Assembly: GCF_024170165.1 (NCBI RefSeq)
Contig: NZ_JALJXP010000002.1
Coordinates: 434,001 to 498,000, forward strand
Source of the DNA: Pseudomonas nitroreducens
Lineage (GTDB): Bacteria > Pseudomonadota > Gammaproteobacteria > Pseudomonadales > Pseudomonadaceae
Direction: 5' to 3'
Length of the DNA: 64,000 nucleotides
Shown here piece by piece: positions 1 to 7,692 of the stretch. Below the pieces are notes generated by a model. It was not told where the DNA came from, did no database searches, and saw only the letters and a list, made by a program, of their open reading frames with translations. How positions within the stretch are numbered: position 1 is the stretch's first letter; every line of letters starts with the position of its first letter. Position numbers and translations under genes: made by a program.

Positions 1-242
1 GCGCCGTCGGCGTCGAAGTCGCCGACGTAGAGAATCCGCTGGCCCTTCTCCAATGCATCGACCAGCAGGTCCACTGCCGCGTCCACGCCCTTGAGCTGCT
101 GGTACGGGATCAGCCGCGCCAGGCCCTTGTCCAGCTCGTCGGCGCTCTGTACGCCACGGGCGGCGTAGAGGCGGGTCAGCAGCGGCGGCAGGTCGCCCAG
201 GTTGGGCAGGGTTGGCGGGAGGGGGCGGGATTCGATGCGCAT
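1..242 (-). CDS. recJ: RecJ single-stranded-DNA exonuclease, N-terminal part (runs off the window)
   Basis: This is the first ~80 residues of RecJ, the 5'-3' single-strand DNA exonuclease that works with RecFOR recombination and mismatch repair; the remainder lies beyond the left edge. Read on the minus strand, the start is M-R-I-E-S-R-P-L-P, and near the edge the sequence reads V-G-D-F-D-A-D-G-A, the first DHH-superfamily metal motif typical of RecJ (usually DYDVDG or DFDADG). The ATG at 240-242 is the first start in frame and fits the usual family N-terminus. The neighbour on the same strand is a YaeQ gene, as I recall for recJ in P. aeruginosa (PA3725-PA3726). Only the N-terminus is visible, so nothing can be said about the OB fold or the rest of the active site. 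Confidence 0.9.
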   Translation of the reverse strand, partial: MRIESRPLPPTLPNLGDLPPLLTRLYAARGVQSADELDKGLARLIPYQQLKGVDAAVDLLVDALEKGQRILYVGDFDADG

Positions 243-309
243 GGGTGTTCCAGTCGATTCATTCAGGCGCCGATCCCGGCGCCCTGGTTGCAGCGGGCAT
301 TGCGGGCTG

Positions 310-849
310 TTAACGCTCGCCCATCAGCCATTCCACTTGCAGCTCGTGCTGGCCGCGTTCGTCGGTGACGAAGAGGGTCCCTTCGCTGATCATCACGGTC
401 CAGTTGATCGAGCGCGGCAGATCGCGGGAGATTTCCTCCAGCGGCTCCTGGGGCACGGCGACGACGTTGAGGTTCTTCAGGTGGCGCACGCTGTCGAGCA
501 CCTTGGTGGTCCACACGCGCAGGTTGCCGTAGGCGACCAGGGTCAGCTTCTCGCAGCGGCGCGAGCACCAGGTCAGGCGCTCGGCGTCGGGCTGGCCGAC
601 TTCGATCCAGTGCAGCACGCGGTCGTCCAGGCTCTTTTCCCAGAGCGAGGGCTCTTCCACGTCCGACAGGCCGCGCCCGAAAGCCAGTTGCTCGTTGTAC
701 CAGATGACGTAGGCGAGCAGGCGCACCGCCAGGCGTTCCTCGGTTTCCGAAGGGTGACGGGCGACGGTGAAGCGCAGGGTCTCGTAGACCCCACGGTCGA
801 GGTCGGTCAGGCTGATATCGGCTTTGTAGGGCGTGGCGGACAGGGCCAT
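310..849 (-). CDS. YaeQ family protein
   Basis: The 179-residue protein matches the YaeQ family, small cytoplasmic proteins with a PD-(D/E)XK nuclease-like fold whose biochemical role is not settled (the E. coli member was linked to suppression of an rfaH defect). Family features seen: the N-terminus M-A-L-S-A-T-P-Y-K-A-D-I-S-L-T-D, the stretch around ARHPSETEERLAVRLLAYVI, and W-I-E-V-G-Q-P-D in the middle. Length is that of the family (about 180 aa). The frame stays open far upstream, but the ATG at 847-849 gives exactly the conserved N-terminus, so I chose it. It lies 67 bp upstream of recJ on the same strand and may be co-transcribed with it. Confidence 0.9.
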   Translation of the reverse strand: MALSATPYKADISLTDLDRGVYETLRFTVARHPSETEERLAVRLLAYVIWYNEQLAFGRGLSDVEEPSLWEKSLDDRVLHWIEVGQPDAERLTWCSRRCEKLTLVAYGNLRVWTTKVLDSVRHLKNLNVVAVPQEPLEEISRDLPRSINWTVMISEGTLFVTDERGQHELQVEWLMGER

Positions 850-910
850 GGGGGTTCCCGGCGAATTTTCGAAGGCGGCAAGTCTACCGCGAAAGCACAG
901 GTGCCGTGGC

Positions 911-2089
911 TCAAGTCCGTGGACGCCGGTCGGCTCCCGGCTCCGGTGCGGCCAGTTCGATGCGGTTGCGGCCCTTGGCCTTGGCGGCGTAGAGCGCCTG
1001 GTCGGCCAGCGACAGCAGGCGCAGCAGGTCATGCCCGGCCTCGCGCGTGGTAGCGATGCCGATGCTGACGCTGAGCTGGCCCTCGGCCATGAACGGCAGC
1101 TCGGCGAACTCGCGGCGTACTCGCTCGGCGACCTGGCAGGCGCCTTCGGTATCGGCGGCCACCAGCAGGCAGGCGAATTCCTCGCCGCCGATGCGGGCGA
1201 ACTGGTCGTGCTTGCGCATCCGCGAGGCGGTGATGCGGCTGAACTCCACCAGCACGCGATCGCCGGCGGGATGGCCGAAGGAATCGTTGAGGCGCTTGAA
1301 GTTGTCCAGGTCGCAGAGCAGCAACGAGGCCTGCTCACCGCGCTCGGCGCACAGGCGCAGCAGGCGCTCGCCGGTTTCCATGAAGGCGCGGCGGTTGCCC
1401 ACGCCGGTCAGCGGGTCGCTCAGGGCGGCGCTGCGGAACTGCAGCTCGGCGCGCTCCTTGACCATCGCCAGGGTGGCGAAGGCGATGCCGATGGCGAACA
1501 GCATGGTCTCGAAGACCAGGAAGGTGAAGAAAGTCGAGCCCTGGCCGTTGTTCGCCACACTCTGGAAAGGCATGCCGCGGTCCACTGCCAGGCGCACGCC
1601 GTAGACCAGCGTGTGGAAGATCAGCAGCGCCAGGGTCGGGCGCAGCTCCACTTCCAGCTTGAGGCGGCTGCGCCAGAGTTCGGCGAGGGACGCCAGGCAA
1701 TAGACAATGGTGATCGACGTGCTGACCAGCACCCGCGCCGCCAGCGACTCATAGAAGGCCGGGACCAGGCAGAGCACCGCCCAGAACGCCGCGCCCGCAC
1801 CGATCAGCGGCCAGTTCGGCCTGCGCCCGGCGAACACCCGCATGGCCGTCCAGGTCAGCGCCGAGCACAGGTGCAGGACGACGTTGCCGAGCAGGATCGC
1901 CACCCAGTCGATGCCCATGCCGCGCAAGGTGGCAAGGAAGGTGCCGATGGCGCCCAGCAGCAGCGCGGCACTCATGTAGCCGAGGGTCGGGTCGCGGCGG
2001 CCGCTGTGCCAGGCGAAGGCCATCAGCACACCGACCAGGGTCAGTACATAGAGGTCGACGACAACCAGCGTCGGCAAATGCAACGTCAT
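911..2089 (-). CDS. Membrane-bound diguanylate cyclase (GGDEF)
   Basis: A 392-residue inner-membrane protein with a hydrophobic sensor half and a C-terminal GGDEF domain that should make cyclic di-GMP from two GTP. Residues ~8-205 contain about six hydrophobic segments, followed by a short helix at ~210-222. The catalytic domain starts at D-P-L-T-G-V-G-N-R-R (225-234), a family signature. The active-site loop is G-G-E-E-F (301-305), an active variant. R-K-H-D (292-295) lies exactly five residues before it, the position of the inhibitory RxxD product-binding site, so feedback inhibition is likely. No PAS, EAL or receiver domain is present. I chose the ATG at 2087-2089 because the ten extra residues possible upstream lack a ribosome-binding site and are not hydrophobic. 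The signal sensed is unknown. Confidence 0.92.
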   Translation of the reverse strand: MTLHLPTLVVVDLYVLTLVGVLMAFAWHSGRRDPTLGYMSAALLLGAIGTFLATLRGMGIDWVAILLGNVVLHLCSALTWTAMRVFAGRRPNWPLIGAGAAFWAVLCLVPAFYESLAARVLVSTSITIVYCLASLAELWRSRLKLEVELRPTLALLIFHTLVYGVRLAVDRGMPFQSVANNGQGSTFFTFLVFETMLFAIGIAFATLAMVKERAELQFRSAALSDPLTGVGNRRAFMETGERLLRLCAERGEQASLLLCDLDNFKRLNDSFGHPAGDRVLVEFSRITASRMRKHDQFARIGGEEFACLLVAADTEGACQVAERVRREFAELPFMAEGQLSVSIGIATTREAGHDLLRLLSLADQALYAAKAKGRNRIELAAPEPGADRRPRT

Positions 2090-2347
2090 GCAGCCCCCTC
2101 GCCACCCGCCTGCGCGCATTCGTCGAGGAATGCCGCCAGAGCTACGGGCTGTGTGGAAGAGGACGAACGCATCAGGGTTTACCTGCCCGAAACCGGGCGA
2201 GCTGAAGTAGGAAGCATCTGAATGTAGCTACTCTACGCGCGCCAAAGGTCGGCGCAAAGCGCCGTTGCCAGGCGTCTGCCCGGCGGCCTGTTCGAAGCGC
2301 CGCACAAGCGTTAGAGTCCGGCGATTCCCCTCTGCTCGGACAGACCG

Positions 2348-3547
2348 ATGAACAGCACCGCCAAACCCCTCGCCGGCCTCAAGGTCATCGAACTCGGCAC
2401 CCTGATCGCCGGCCCCTTCGCCTCGCGCCTGTGCGCGGAATTTGGCGCCGAGGTGATCAAGGTCGAATCGCCCGATGGCGGCGATCCGCTGCGCAAGTGG
2501 CGCAAGCTCTACGAGGGCACTTCGCTGTGGTGGTTCGTGCAGGCGCGCAACAAGCGTTCGCTGACCCTGAACCTCAAGCACGAGTCCGGCCGCGAGGTGC
2601 TGAAGAAGCTGCTGGCGGAGGCCGATATCCTCATCGAGAACTTCCGCCCCGGCGTGCTGGAGAAGCTCGGCCTGGGCTGGGACGTGATCCACGCGCTGAA
2701 CCCGAAGCTGGTGATGGTACGCCTGTCCGGCTTCGGCCAGAGCGGCCCCTACAAGGACCAGCCGGGCTTCGGCGCGGTGGGCGAGTCCATGGGCGGGCTG
2801 CGCTACATCACCGGCTTCGAGGACCGCCCGCCGGTGCGCACCGGCATCTCCATCGGCGACTCCATCGCCGCGCTGTGGGGCGTGATCGGCGCGCTGATGG
2901 CGCTTCGTCACCACGAGGTGAACGGCGGCGCCGGGCAGGTGGTGGACGTGGCGCTCTACGAAGCGGTATTCGCCATAATGGAATCCATGGTCCCGGAGTT
3001 CGACGTGTTCGGCTTCATCCGCGAACGCAGCGGCAACATCATGCCCGGCATCACCCCTTCCTCCGTGCACACCACGGCCGATGGCAAACACGTGCAGATC
3101 GCCGCCAACGGCGACGCCATCTTCCGCCGTTTCATGACCGCCATCGGCCGCCTCGACCTCGCCGAAGACCCGACCCTGGCCAGCAACGACGGCCGCGATG
3201 CGCGCCGCGACGAACTGTACGGCATCATCGACCGCTGGGCGCGTTCCGAATCGCTGGATACCGTGCTCAAGGTGCTCAACGAAGCCGAGGTGCCGGCCAG
3301 CCGCATCTTCTCCGCCGAGGACATGTTCAGCGACCCGCAATTCCTGGCGCGGGAGATGTTCCTCTCGGCCAAGCTGCCGGACGGCAAATCCTTCCGCATG
3401 CCGGGCATCGTCCCCAAGCTCTCCGACACCCCCGGCAGCGCCGAGTGGATCGGGCCGAAGCTGGGCGAGCATACGGATGAAGTGCTGAGCGGGTTGGGTT
3501 ACGACGCCGCGGCCATCGCGGCGCTGCGCAAGGATGGGGCGGTCTGA
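2348..3547 (+). CDS. CaiB/BaiF family (family III) CoA-transferase
   Basis: This 399-residue protein belongs to the family III CoA-transferases (formyl-CoA transferase, CaiB, Frc, racemase-like enzymes), which move CoA between carboxylic acids through an aspartyl-CoA thioester. Seen: the N-terminal P-L-A-G-L-K-V-I-E-L-G, L-I-A-G-P-F, the A-E-V-I-K-V-E substrate/CoA segment, N-K-R-S-L-T-L-N-L-K, and D171 within S-I-G-D-S-I-A, the place of the catalytic aspartate (Asp169 in formyl-CoA transferase). Length is normal (~400). It converges with a GntR-family regulator and is followed by a REP palindrome. The acyl substrate cannot be read from sequence. Its location beside the regulator/SDR/binding-protein cluster suggests a role in acid breakdown there, but it is a separate transcription unit. 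Confidence 0.88.
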   Translation: MNSTAKPLAGLKVIELGTLIAGPFASRLCAEFGAEVIKVESPDGGDPLRKWRKLYEGTSLWWFVQARNKRSLTLNLKHESGREVLKKLLAEADILIENFRPGVLEKLGLGWDVIHALNPKLVMVRLSGFGQSGPYKDQPGFGAVGESMGGLRYITGFEDRPPVRTGISIGDSIAALWGVIGALMALRHHEVNGGAGQVVDVALYEAVFAIMESMVPEFDVFGFIRERSGNIMPGITPSSVHTTADGKHVQIAANGDAIFRRFMTAIGRLDLAEDPTLASNDGRDARRDELYGIIDRWARSESLDTVLKVLNEAEVPASRIFSAEDMFSDPQFLAREMFLSAKLPDGKSFRMPGIVPKLSDTPGSAEWIGPKLGEHTDEVLSGLGYDAAAIAALRKDGAV

Positions 3548-3557
3548 CATCCAAACC

Positions 3558-3605
3558 TGTAGGAGCAGACCATGCCCGCGATCACGGGCGTGGCCCGTTC
3601 CTACA
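3558..3605. repeat. REP palindrome (GTAGGAGC type)
   Basis: The segment begins TGTAGGAGC and ends GTTCCTACA, with inner arms around GCCCGCGATCACGGGCG, the form of Pseudomonas repetitive extragenic palindromes. It lies between the converging CoA-transferase and GntR genes, where it can act as a bidirectional transcription stop or mRNA-end hairpin. At least five related copies occur elsewhere in the window. Confidence 0.75.
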
Positions 3606-3619
3606 GGGAGCAATCAGGC

Positions 3620-4306
3620 TTAGCCCGCTTCCTGCTCCGGCTCTTCGGTCTGGGCAATGAACTCCAGCATCTTCTCGCTACCATCCAGCAGGTCCGCGTG
3701 GATCGCCTCACGGGCGGCAGCGCCGTTGCGTTCGCGCAGGGCACGCAGGACATCCCAGTGGTGCTCGATGGCCATGCGTTCATTGAAGTCGGCATAGGCC
3801 TGGGCGATCAGCGGGCCGGTGCGCATCCACAGGCTGTCGAGGAAGGCGCGCAGCAGCGGCATGCCGGCAATGTCGGCCAGGGCGAAGTGGAAGGCCTGGT
3901 TGAGCTTGAGCGCCAGAACCATGTCATCGGCGTGGATCGCCTCGAGGTTCTCGCGGATGTTGGCTTCCAGCTCGTCCAGCTGCCCGTCGCTGGCCCGTGC
4001 GGCGGCGGTCTCGGCAGCCAGGCCTTCGAGCGCCACGCGGATGCTGCGGATCTCCAGGTACTGCTCGCGGCTGAGCAGCGGCACGCGGATGTCGCGCGGG
4101 GTCTTGAGCACCAGCGCCTGTTCCTTGGCCAGTTGCAGGATGGCATCACGCACCGGGGTGACGCTGGTGCCCAGTTGCTGGGCCAGGTCGCGGATGCGCA
4201 GGCGGTCGTCCGGCTTGAATCGACCGGTGATCAAAGCCTCGCGCAGCAGCGCGTAGACGCCGCTGCCAAGGTAGGAGTGATTCAGGCCTTCGATCGGGTA
4301 GTTCAT
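3620..4306 (-). CDS. GntR family transcriptional regulator with FCD ligand domain
   Basis: A 228-residue regulator of the FadR/VanR branch of the GntR family. The N-terminal winged helix is at ~15-80: Y-A-L-L-R-E-A-L-I-T-G-R-F-K-P-D-D-R-L is the typical GntR entry helix and T-S-V-T-P-V-R-D-A-I the recognition helix. Residues ~90-215 are the all-helical FCD domain, with H-F-A-L-A in the middle and E-H-H-W-D-V near the end, matching the His/Asp metal and carboxylate ligand site of this group. I start at the ATG 4304-4306; another ATG 39 bp upstream has no visible Shine-Dalgarno. It follows the SDR gene by 72 bp on the same strand, so the two probably form one operon. The perfect palindrome at 5213-5234 is its most likely operator (inference). 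FCD effectors are usually small organic acids. Confidence 0.9.
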   Translation of the reverse strand: MNYPIEGLNHSYLGSGVYALLREALITGRFKPDDRLRIRDLAQQLGTSVTPVRDAILQLAKEQALVLKTPRDIRVPLLSREQYLEIRSIRVALEGLAAETAAARASDGQLDELEANIRENLEAIHADDMVLALKLNQAFHFALADIAGMPLLRAFLDSLWMRTGPLIAQAYADFNERMAIEHHWDVLRALRERNGAAAREAIHADLLDGSEKMLEFIAQTEEPEQEAG

Positions 4307-4378
4307 CGCTTTCTCATCGCGTGCTGCGGCATTTGCGGCGCGCATGATGCGGATTGCGCACGCGCGATGCCAGCAGGA

Positions 4379-5113
4379 TCACACATGCTGGCCGCCATTG
4401 ACGTGGATTTCCGCGCCATTCACGTAGGACGCACCGCTGGTACAAAGGAAGTGGATCAGCGAGGCGACCTCCTCCGGCTTGCCCAGGCGGTGCATGGGAA
4501 TGTCGCGCTCGACGATCAGCTCGGTGCCCGAGGAGAGTATCGCCGTGTCGATCTCCCCCGGCGCGATGGCGTTGACGCGCACGCCGTGCGGGCCGAAGTC
4601 GTGGGCCATCTCGCGGGTCAGCGCCGCCAGCGCGGCTTTCGAGCAGGCGTAGGCGGCACCGGCAAACGGGTGCACGCGGGAGCCGGCGATGGAGGTGACG
4701 TTGATCACCGAGCCCTTGGCCGCCTTCAGTTCGTCGAACAGCCCGCGCGCCAGCAAGGCGGTGGAGAACAGGTTGACGTTGAACACCTTGAGCCAGGTGC
4801 CGTAGTCGCTGCCCAGTACGCCCAGGCGCTCGCCTTCCGGGCCCTTGGGCGAAATGCCGGCGTTGTTCACCAGCGCATGCAGGGAGCCGCCGAGCTTCTC
4901 GCGGATCATCGGCAGGCTGGCCTGCACGCTGTCGATGTCTTCCAGGTCCAGGTGGATGTGATTGATCAGCCCTTCGGCCCAGGGGCATTCGGCGCTCCAG
5001 TCCTGGCGCGAAGCGGTGAACACGCGCCAGCCGGCGGCGTTGAAGTGCTTCACCGTGGCGTGGCCGATGCCGCGGCTGGCGCCGGTGAGCAGCAGGGTGC
5101 GGGTCTGGTTCAT
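4379..5113 (-). CDS. Short-chain dehydrogenase/reductase (SDR)
   Basis: A complete classical SDR of 244 residues, an NAD(P)-dependent oxidoreductase. The cofactor motif T-G-A-S-R-G-I-G is at 10-17, the N-N-A-G motif at 83-86, and the catalytic set is S141, Y155 and K159 (Y-A-C-S-K). P-G-E-I-D-T follows the active site as usual. The R16-type basic residue in the glycine motif and the Arg in T-A-S-R after the second strand suggest NADP(H), though this is only a tendency. It is first in an apparent operon with the downstream GntR regulator and is divergent from the binding-protein/kinase/phospho-lyase operon, sharing a 344-bp control region. The substrate is unknown; reduction or oxidation of an aldehyde or hydroxy acid made in this pathway is a reasonable guess. 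Confidence 0.88.
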   Translation of the reverse strand: MNQTRTLLLTGASRGIGHATVKHFNAAGWRVFTASRQDWSAECPWAEGLINHIHLDLEDIDSVQASLPMIREKLGGSLHALVNNAGISPKGPEGERLGVLGSDYGTWLKVFNVNLFSTALLARGLFDELKAAKGSVINVTSIAGSRVHPFAGAAYACSKAALAALTREMAHDFGPHGVRVNAIAPGEIDTAILSSGTELIVERDIPMHRLGKPEEVASLIHFLCTSGASYVNGAEIHVNGGQHV

Positions 5114-5212
5114 GGTCTTCCCTCTCTAATTCGAGCCGCTAATCTGAGCGCTGTCTGCGCCATCAGTCGGGGCGCGCGATCTGTGAACATCCGTGAAGCC
5201 TTGGCGCCAATA

Positions 5213-5234
5213 AAAACATGATGCATCATGTTTT
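5213..5234. promoter_or_regulatory. Perfect 22-bp palindrome, probable GntR-family operator
   Basis: The sequence is an exact inverted repeat of the 11-bp half-site AAAACATGATG with no spacer. It lies about 100 bp upstream of the SDR start codon and about 220 bp upstream of the binding-protein start, in an otherwise GC-rich genome. Dimeric GntR/FCD proteins bind short perfect palindromes of this kind, and a gene for one is in the divergent operon. The assignment to that regulator is inference. Confidence 0.65.
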
Positions 5235-5310
5235 GGAAGGTGTTTTAATCGACTCAGCTTGGTCCTACAACGAGCTATCCGAACAACAACAAGAAACGGA
5301 GCACATTCCA

Positions 5311-5349
5311 ATGATCGACCACACCCGTTCCGCCCGTTCTTCTCCCTGA
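5311..5349 (+). other. Possible 12-codon leader peptide
   Basis: An ATG preceded by CGGAG nine bases upstream opens a frame of 12 codons (M-I-D-H-T-R-S-A-R-S-S-P) ending in TGA. It lies between the operator palindrome and the binding-protein gene and would be the first frame on that mRNA. It may be a translated leader, or chance; there is no run of a single amino acid of the kind used in classical attenuation. Confidence 0.3.
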
Positions 5350-5457
5350 TGTCCGAGGGCGTATCAGCCGGCCTTTCAGCCTGGCCCGGCGTAGCGCCCC
5401 ACTCTTGAAGCTGCCCTCTTATTCATGGGCCGGATTGGCCCGCTCAGGAGTCATCGC

Positions 5458-6486
5458 ATGTTCAAGAAAGCCATAGCACTGATGATGCTGGCCGGCGGCG
5501 CCGCCCAGCTGCATGCCGAAACACTCACCGTGGTGTCCTTCGGTGGAGACAACAAGGTGGCCCAGGAAAAGGCCTTCTACAAACCCTTCGAGCAGCAGGC
5601 CAAGGTCACCGTCCAGGGCGCCGAGTACAACGGCGAGATGGCCAAGATCAAGGTCATGGCCGACACCGGCAAGACCAGCTGGGATGTGGTCGAGGTGGAA
5701 TCCCCGGAACTGATGCGCGGTTGCAGCGAAGGCCTGTTCGAGCAGCTCGACTGGTCGAAGCTGGGCAAGCGCGAGGACTTCCTCGACGCCGCCGTGAGTG
5801 ACTGCGGCGTGGGCATCTTCATCTGGTCCACGGTGCTCACCTACGACGCCAAGAAGCTCGCCAGCGCCCCCACCGGCTGGGCCGATTTCTGGGACGTGAA
5901 GAAATTCCCCGGCAAGCGCGGCCTGCGCCGTGGCGCCAAGTTCACCCTGGAATTCGCCCTCGAAGCCGACGGCGTGAAGCAGGCCGACCTGTACAAGGTG
6001 CTGGGCACCAAGGAAGGCGTGGACCGTGCATTCAAGAAGCTTGACGAGATCAAGCCGTACATCCAGTGGTGGGAAGCCGGTGCGCAGCCGCTGCAGTGGC
6101 TGGCCGCCGGTGACGTGGTGATGACCAGCGCCTACAACGGCCGCGTCGCCACCGCGCAGAAGGAAGGCCGTGACTTCGCCATGCAGTGGGACGGCAGCAT
6201 CTACGACCTGGACCACTGGGCCATCGTCAAGGGCAGCCCGAAGAAGGAACTCTCCGAGCAGTTCATCGCACTGGCCAACAAGCCCGAGCACCAGAAGGTC
6301 TTCGCCGAGAGCATTCCCTACGGCCCGACCAACAAGAACACCATTCCGCTGATCGACCCGGCCATCGCGCCGAAGCTGCCCACCGCGCCGCAGAATCTGG
6401 CAAACGCGCGCGCCATGGACACCGAGTTCTGGATCGACCACGGCGAGGAGCTGGAACAGCGCTTCAACGCCTGGGCGAGCAAGTAA
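5458..6486 (+). CDS. Periplasmic substrate-binding protein of a polyamine-type ABC transporter
   Basis: A 342-residue periplasmic solute-binding protein of the PotD/PotF-like (extracellular binding protein family 1/8) group. The signal peptide is M-F-K-K-A-I-A-L-M-M-L-A-G-G-A-A-Q-L-H-A with cleavage after A-E-near residue 20-21. The mature part starts E-T-L-T-V-V-S-F-G-G and contains W-D-V-V-E-V-E, Y-D-A-K-K-L and S-A-Y-N-G-R-V, all usual in polyamine-type binders. The ATG at 5458 has AGGAG seven bases upstream; a frame extension of 11 residues is rejected. No permease or ATPase genes are nearby, so this is an orphan binding protein that must borrow a transporter from elsewhere. It heads an operon with a kinase and a PLP phospho-lyase, which suggests its ligand is an amino alcohol, hydroxylysine or related amine (inference). 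Confidence 0.88.
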   Translation: MFKKAIALMMLAGGAAQLHAETLTVVSFGGDNKVAQEKAFYKPFEQQAKVTVQGAEYNGEMAKIKVMADTGKTSWDVVEVESPELMRGCSEGLFEQLDWSKLGKREDFLDAAVSDCGVGIFIWSTVLTYDAKKLASAPTGWADFWDVKKFPGKRGLRRGAKFTLEFALEADGVKQADLYKVLGTKEGVDRAFKKLDEIKPYIQWWEAGAQPLQWLAAGDVVMTSAYNGRVATAQKEGRDFAMQWDGSIYDLDHWAIVKGSPKKELSEQFIALANKPEHQKVFAESIPYGPTNKNTIPLIDPAIAPKLPTAPQNLANARAMDTEFWIDHGEELEQRFNAWASK

Positions 6487-6493
6487 CTCGCAA

Positions 6494-6524
6494 GCTCCCG
6501 CCCGGCCCGGCGCCGGGCGGGAGC
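6494..6524 (+). terminator. Strong GC hairpin after the binding-protein gene
   Basis: A perfect 13-bp stem, GCTCCCGCCCGGC paired with its complement, and a 5-base loop lie eight bases after the stop codon. There is no T tract, so it is more likely to protect the upstream mRNA or reduce read-through, giving more binding protein than kinase, than to end transcription fully. Confidence 0.55.
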
Positions 6525-6566
6525 AACCACCTCACTGAAGCATCGCAATACCGTTGTACCGCTGAA

Positions 6567-6612
6567 CCCTGCTTGACCCGTTATCCCTGCTGGACCCGTT
6601 ATCTCTGCTGGA
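6567..6612. repeat. 18-bp tandem repeat just upstream of the kinase start
   Basis: Two adjacent 18-bp copies (CCCTGCTTGACCCGTTAT and CCCTGCTGGACCCGTTAT, one mismatch) are followed by a partial third copy that runs into the Shine-Dalgarno GGAG of the GTG-started kinase gene. The array sits between the hairpin and the translation start. It looks like slippage duplication of a ribosome-binding region; any role in setting translation of the kinase is inference. Confidence 0.6.
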
Positions 6613-6621
6613 GAAGTACCC

Positions 6622-7692
6622 GTGCCTCTCAATACCGCTCCCGTTCACGACCACCTGCTGGAAGCGGCCCCCGCCCAGGTGAGCGACGCCCAGGCCGCTG
6701 CCATCGCCGAGGAATACTTCGGCCAGCACGGCACCCTGCACCGCCTCGCCGGCGAGCGCGACCTGAACTTCCACATCGCCCACGGCCATGGCGACGACCG
6801 CCTGCTGAAGCTCTCGCACCCGCTGGAAGACCCGCAGGTCGTGGACTTCCAGACCCGCGCCCTGCTCCGTGTCGAGGCACAGGACCCGACCCTGGCGGTC
6901 CAGCGCGTCTACCCCGCGCTGAACGGCGAGCACCAGATTCCCCTGGTCGTCGACGGCCAGCCGATGATTGCCCGGCTGTTCTCCTTCGTCGACGGTGTCC
7001 CGCTGCACCGCGTCCCGCAACGCAGTCGCGCCCTGCGCGAAAACCTGGGTGACGACCTGGCGCGCCTGGGCCTGGCGCTCAAGGGCTTCGAACACCCGGC
7101 CGCCACCGACCACGAACTGCTCTGGGACCTCAAGCACGCCTCGCGCCTGCGCAACCTGCTGGCCTACATCGAAGACCGCGAGCAGCGCGCGCTGGTGGAG
7201 CGCTTCCTCGACAACTTCGAACGCCACGCCCTGCCCCACCAGGCCACGCTGCGCGCCCAGGTCATCCACAACGACCTGAACCCGCACAACGTCATCGTCG
7301 ATGCGCAGCATCCGGACCGGGTGCGCAACATCCTCGACTTCGGCGACATGGTCCATGCGCCGCTGATCAACGACCTCGGCGTCGCCGCCGCCTACCAAGT
7401 GGGCGAAGCGGACGCGCCGCTGGCCACTGCCTGCGAAATGATCGCCGCCTATCACCGGCGCTGCCCGCTGCTGGCCGAGGAGCAGGAAATCCTCCCCGAC
7501 CTGATCGCCACGCGGCTGATCATGACCCTGAGCATCACTGCCTGGCGCGCCAGCCTGCACCCCGAGAACCGCGACTACATCCTGCGCAACACCCGCCACG
7601 CCTGGCAGAGCCTGCAGGGCCTGGCCGGCTTGAGCCGGGAACAGGCGCAGGAGCAGATCTTCACCGCCTGCCAACAGGAGCCCCGCCCATGA
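6622..7692 (+). CDS. APH-fold kinase, probable hydroxylysine / amino-alcohol kinase
   Basis: A 356-residue phosphotransferase of the aminoglycoside-phosphotransferase/choline-kinase fold. G-E-R-D-L-N-F-H-I (~44-52) matches the N-lobe signature of the hydroxylysine kinase (HYKK/AGPHD1) group rather than drug-resistance enzymes. The catalytic loop is V-I-H-N-D-L-N-P-H-N and the metal motif L-D-F-G-D. Start is GTG with GGAG eight bases upstream. It overlaps the next gene by four bases (ATGA). In animals HYKK is paired with a class III PLP phospho-lyase (PHYKPL); the same pairing is found here, so this enzyme probably phosphorylates a hydroxyl next to an amine (5-hydroxylysine, ethanolamine or 1-aminopropan-2-ol). 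The exact substrate is open. Confidence 0.8.
   Translation: MPLNTAPVHDHLLEAAPAQVSDAQAAAIAEEYFGQHGTLHRLAGERDLNFHIAHGHGDDRLLKLSHPLEDPQVVDFQTRALLRVEAQDPTLAVQRVYPALNGEHQIPLVVDGQPMIARLFSFVDGVPLHRVPQRSRALRENLGDDLARLGLALKGFEHPAATDHELLWDLKHASRLRNLLAYIEDREQRALVERFLDNFERHALPHQATLRAQVIHNDLNPHNVIVDAQHPDRVRNILDFGDMVHAPLINDLGVAAAYQVGEADAPLATACEMIAAYHRRCPLLAEEQEILPDLIATRLIMTLSITAWRASLHPENRDYILRNTRHAWQSLQGLAGLSREQAQEQIFTACQQEPRP

Larger units (their letters stand above)
5114..5457. promoter_or_regulatory. Divergent control region between the SDR and binding-protein operons
   Basis: A 344-bp gene-free stretch between two divergent transcription units. It holds a perfect 22-bp palindrome (5213-5234), an AT-rich patch just to its right (5231-5249) that would suit a promoter, a possible 12-codon leader frame (5311-5349), and the Shine-Dalgarno AGGAG (5446-5450) of the binding-protein gene. 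I cannot place -35/-10 boxes with confidence. The 5' leader of the binding-protein mRNA would be unusually long if transcription starts near the palindrome. Confidence 0.6.

Noticed and set aside
2228-3613. Long minus-strand frame across the CoA-transferase
   Set aside because: Shadow of a real plus-strand gene with all family motifs; the antisense product is low-complexity.
6622-7692. Aminoglycoside-resistance phosphotransferase
   Set aside because: The fold is shared, but the N-lobe signature and the coupling to a PLP phospho-lyase point to a metabolic small-molecule kinase.
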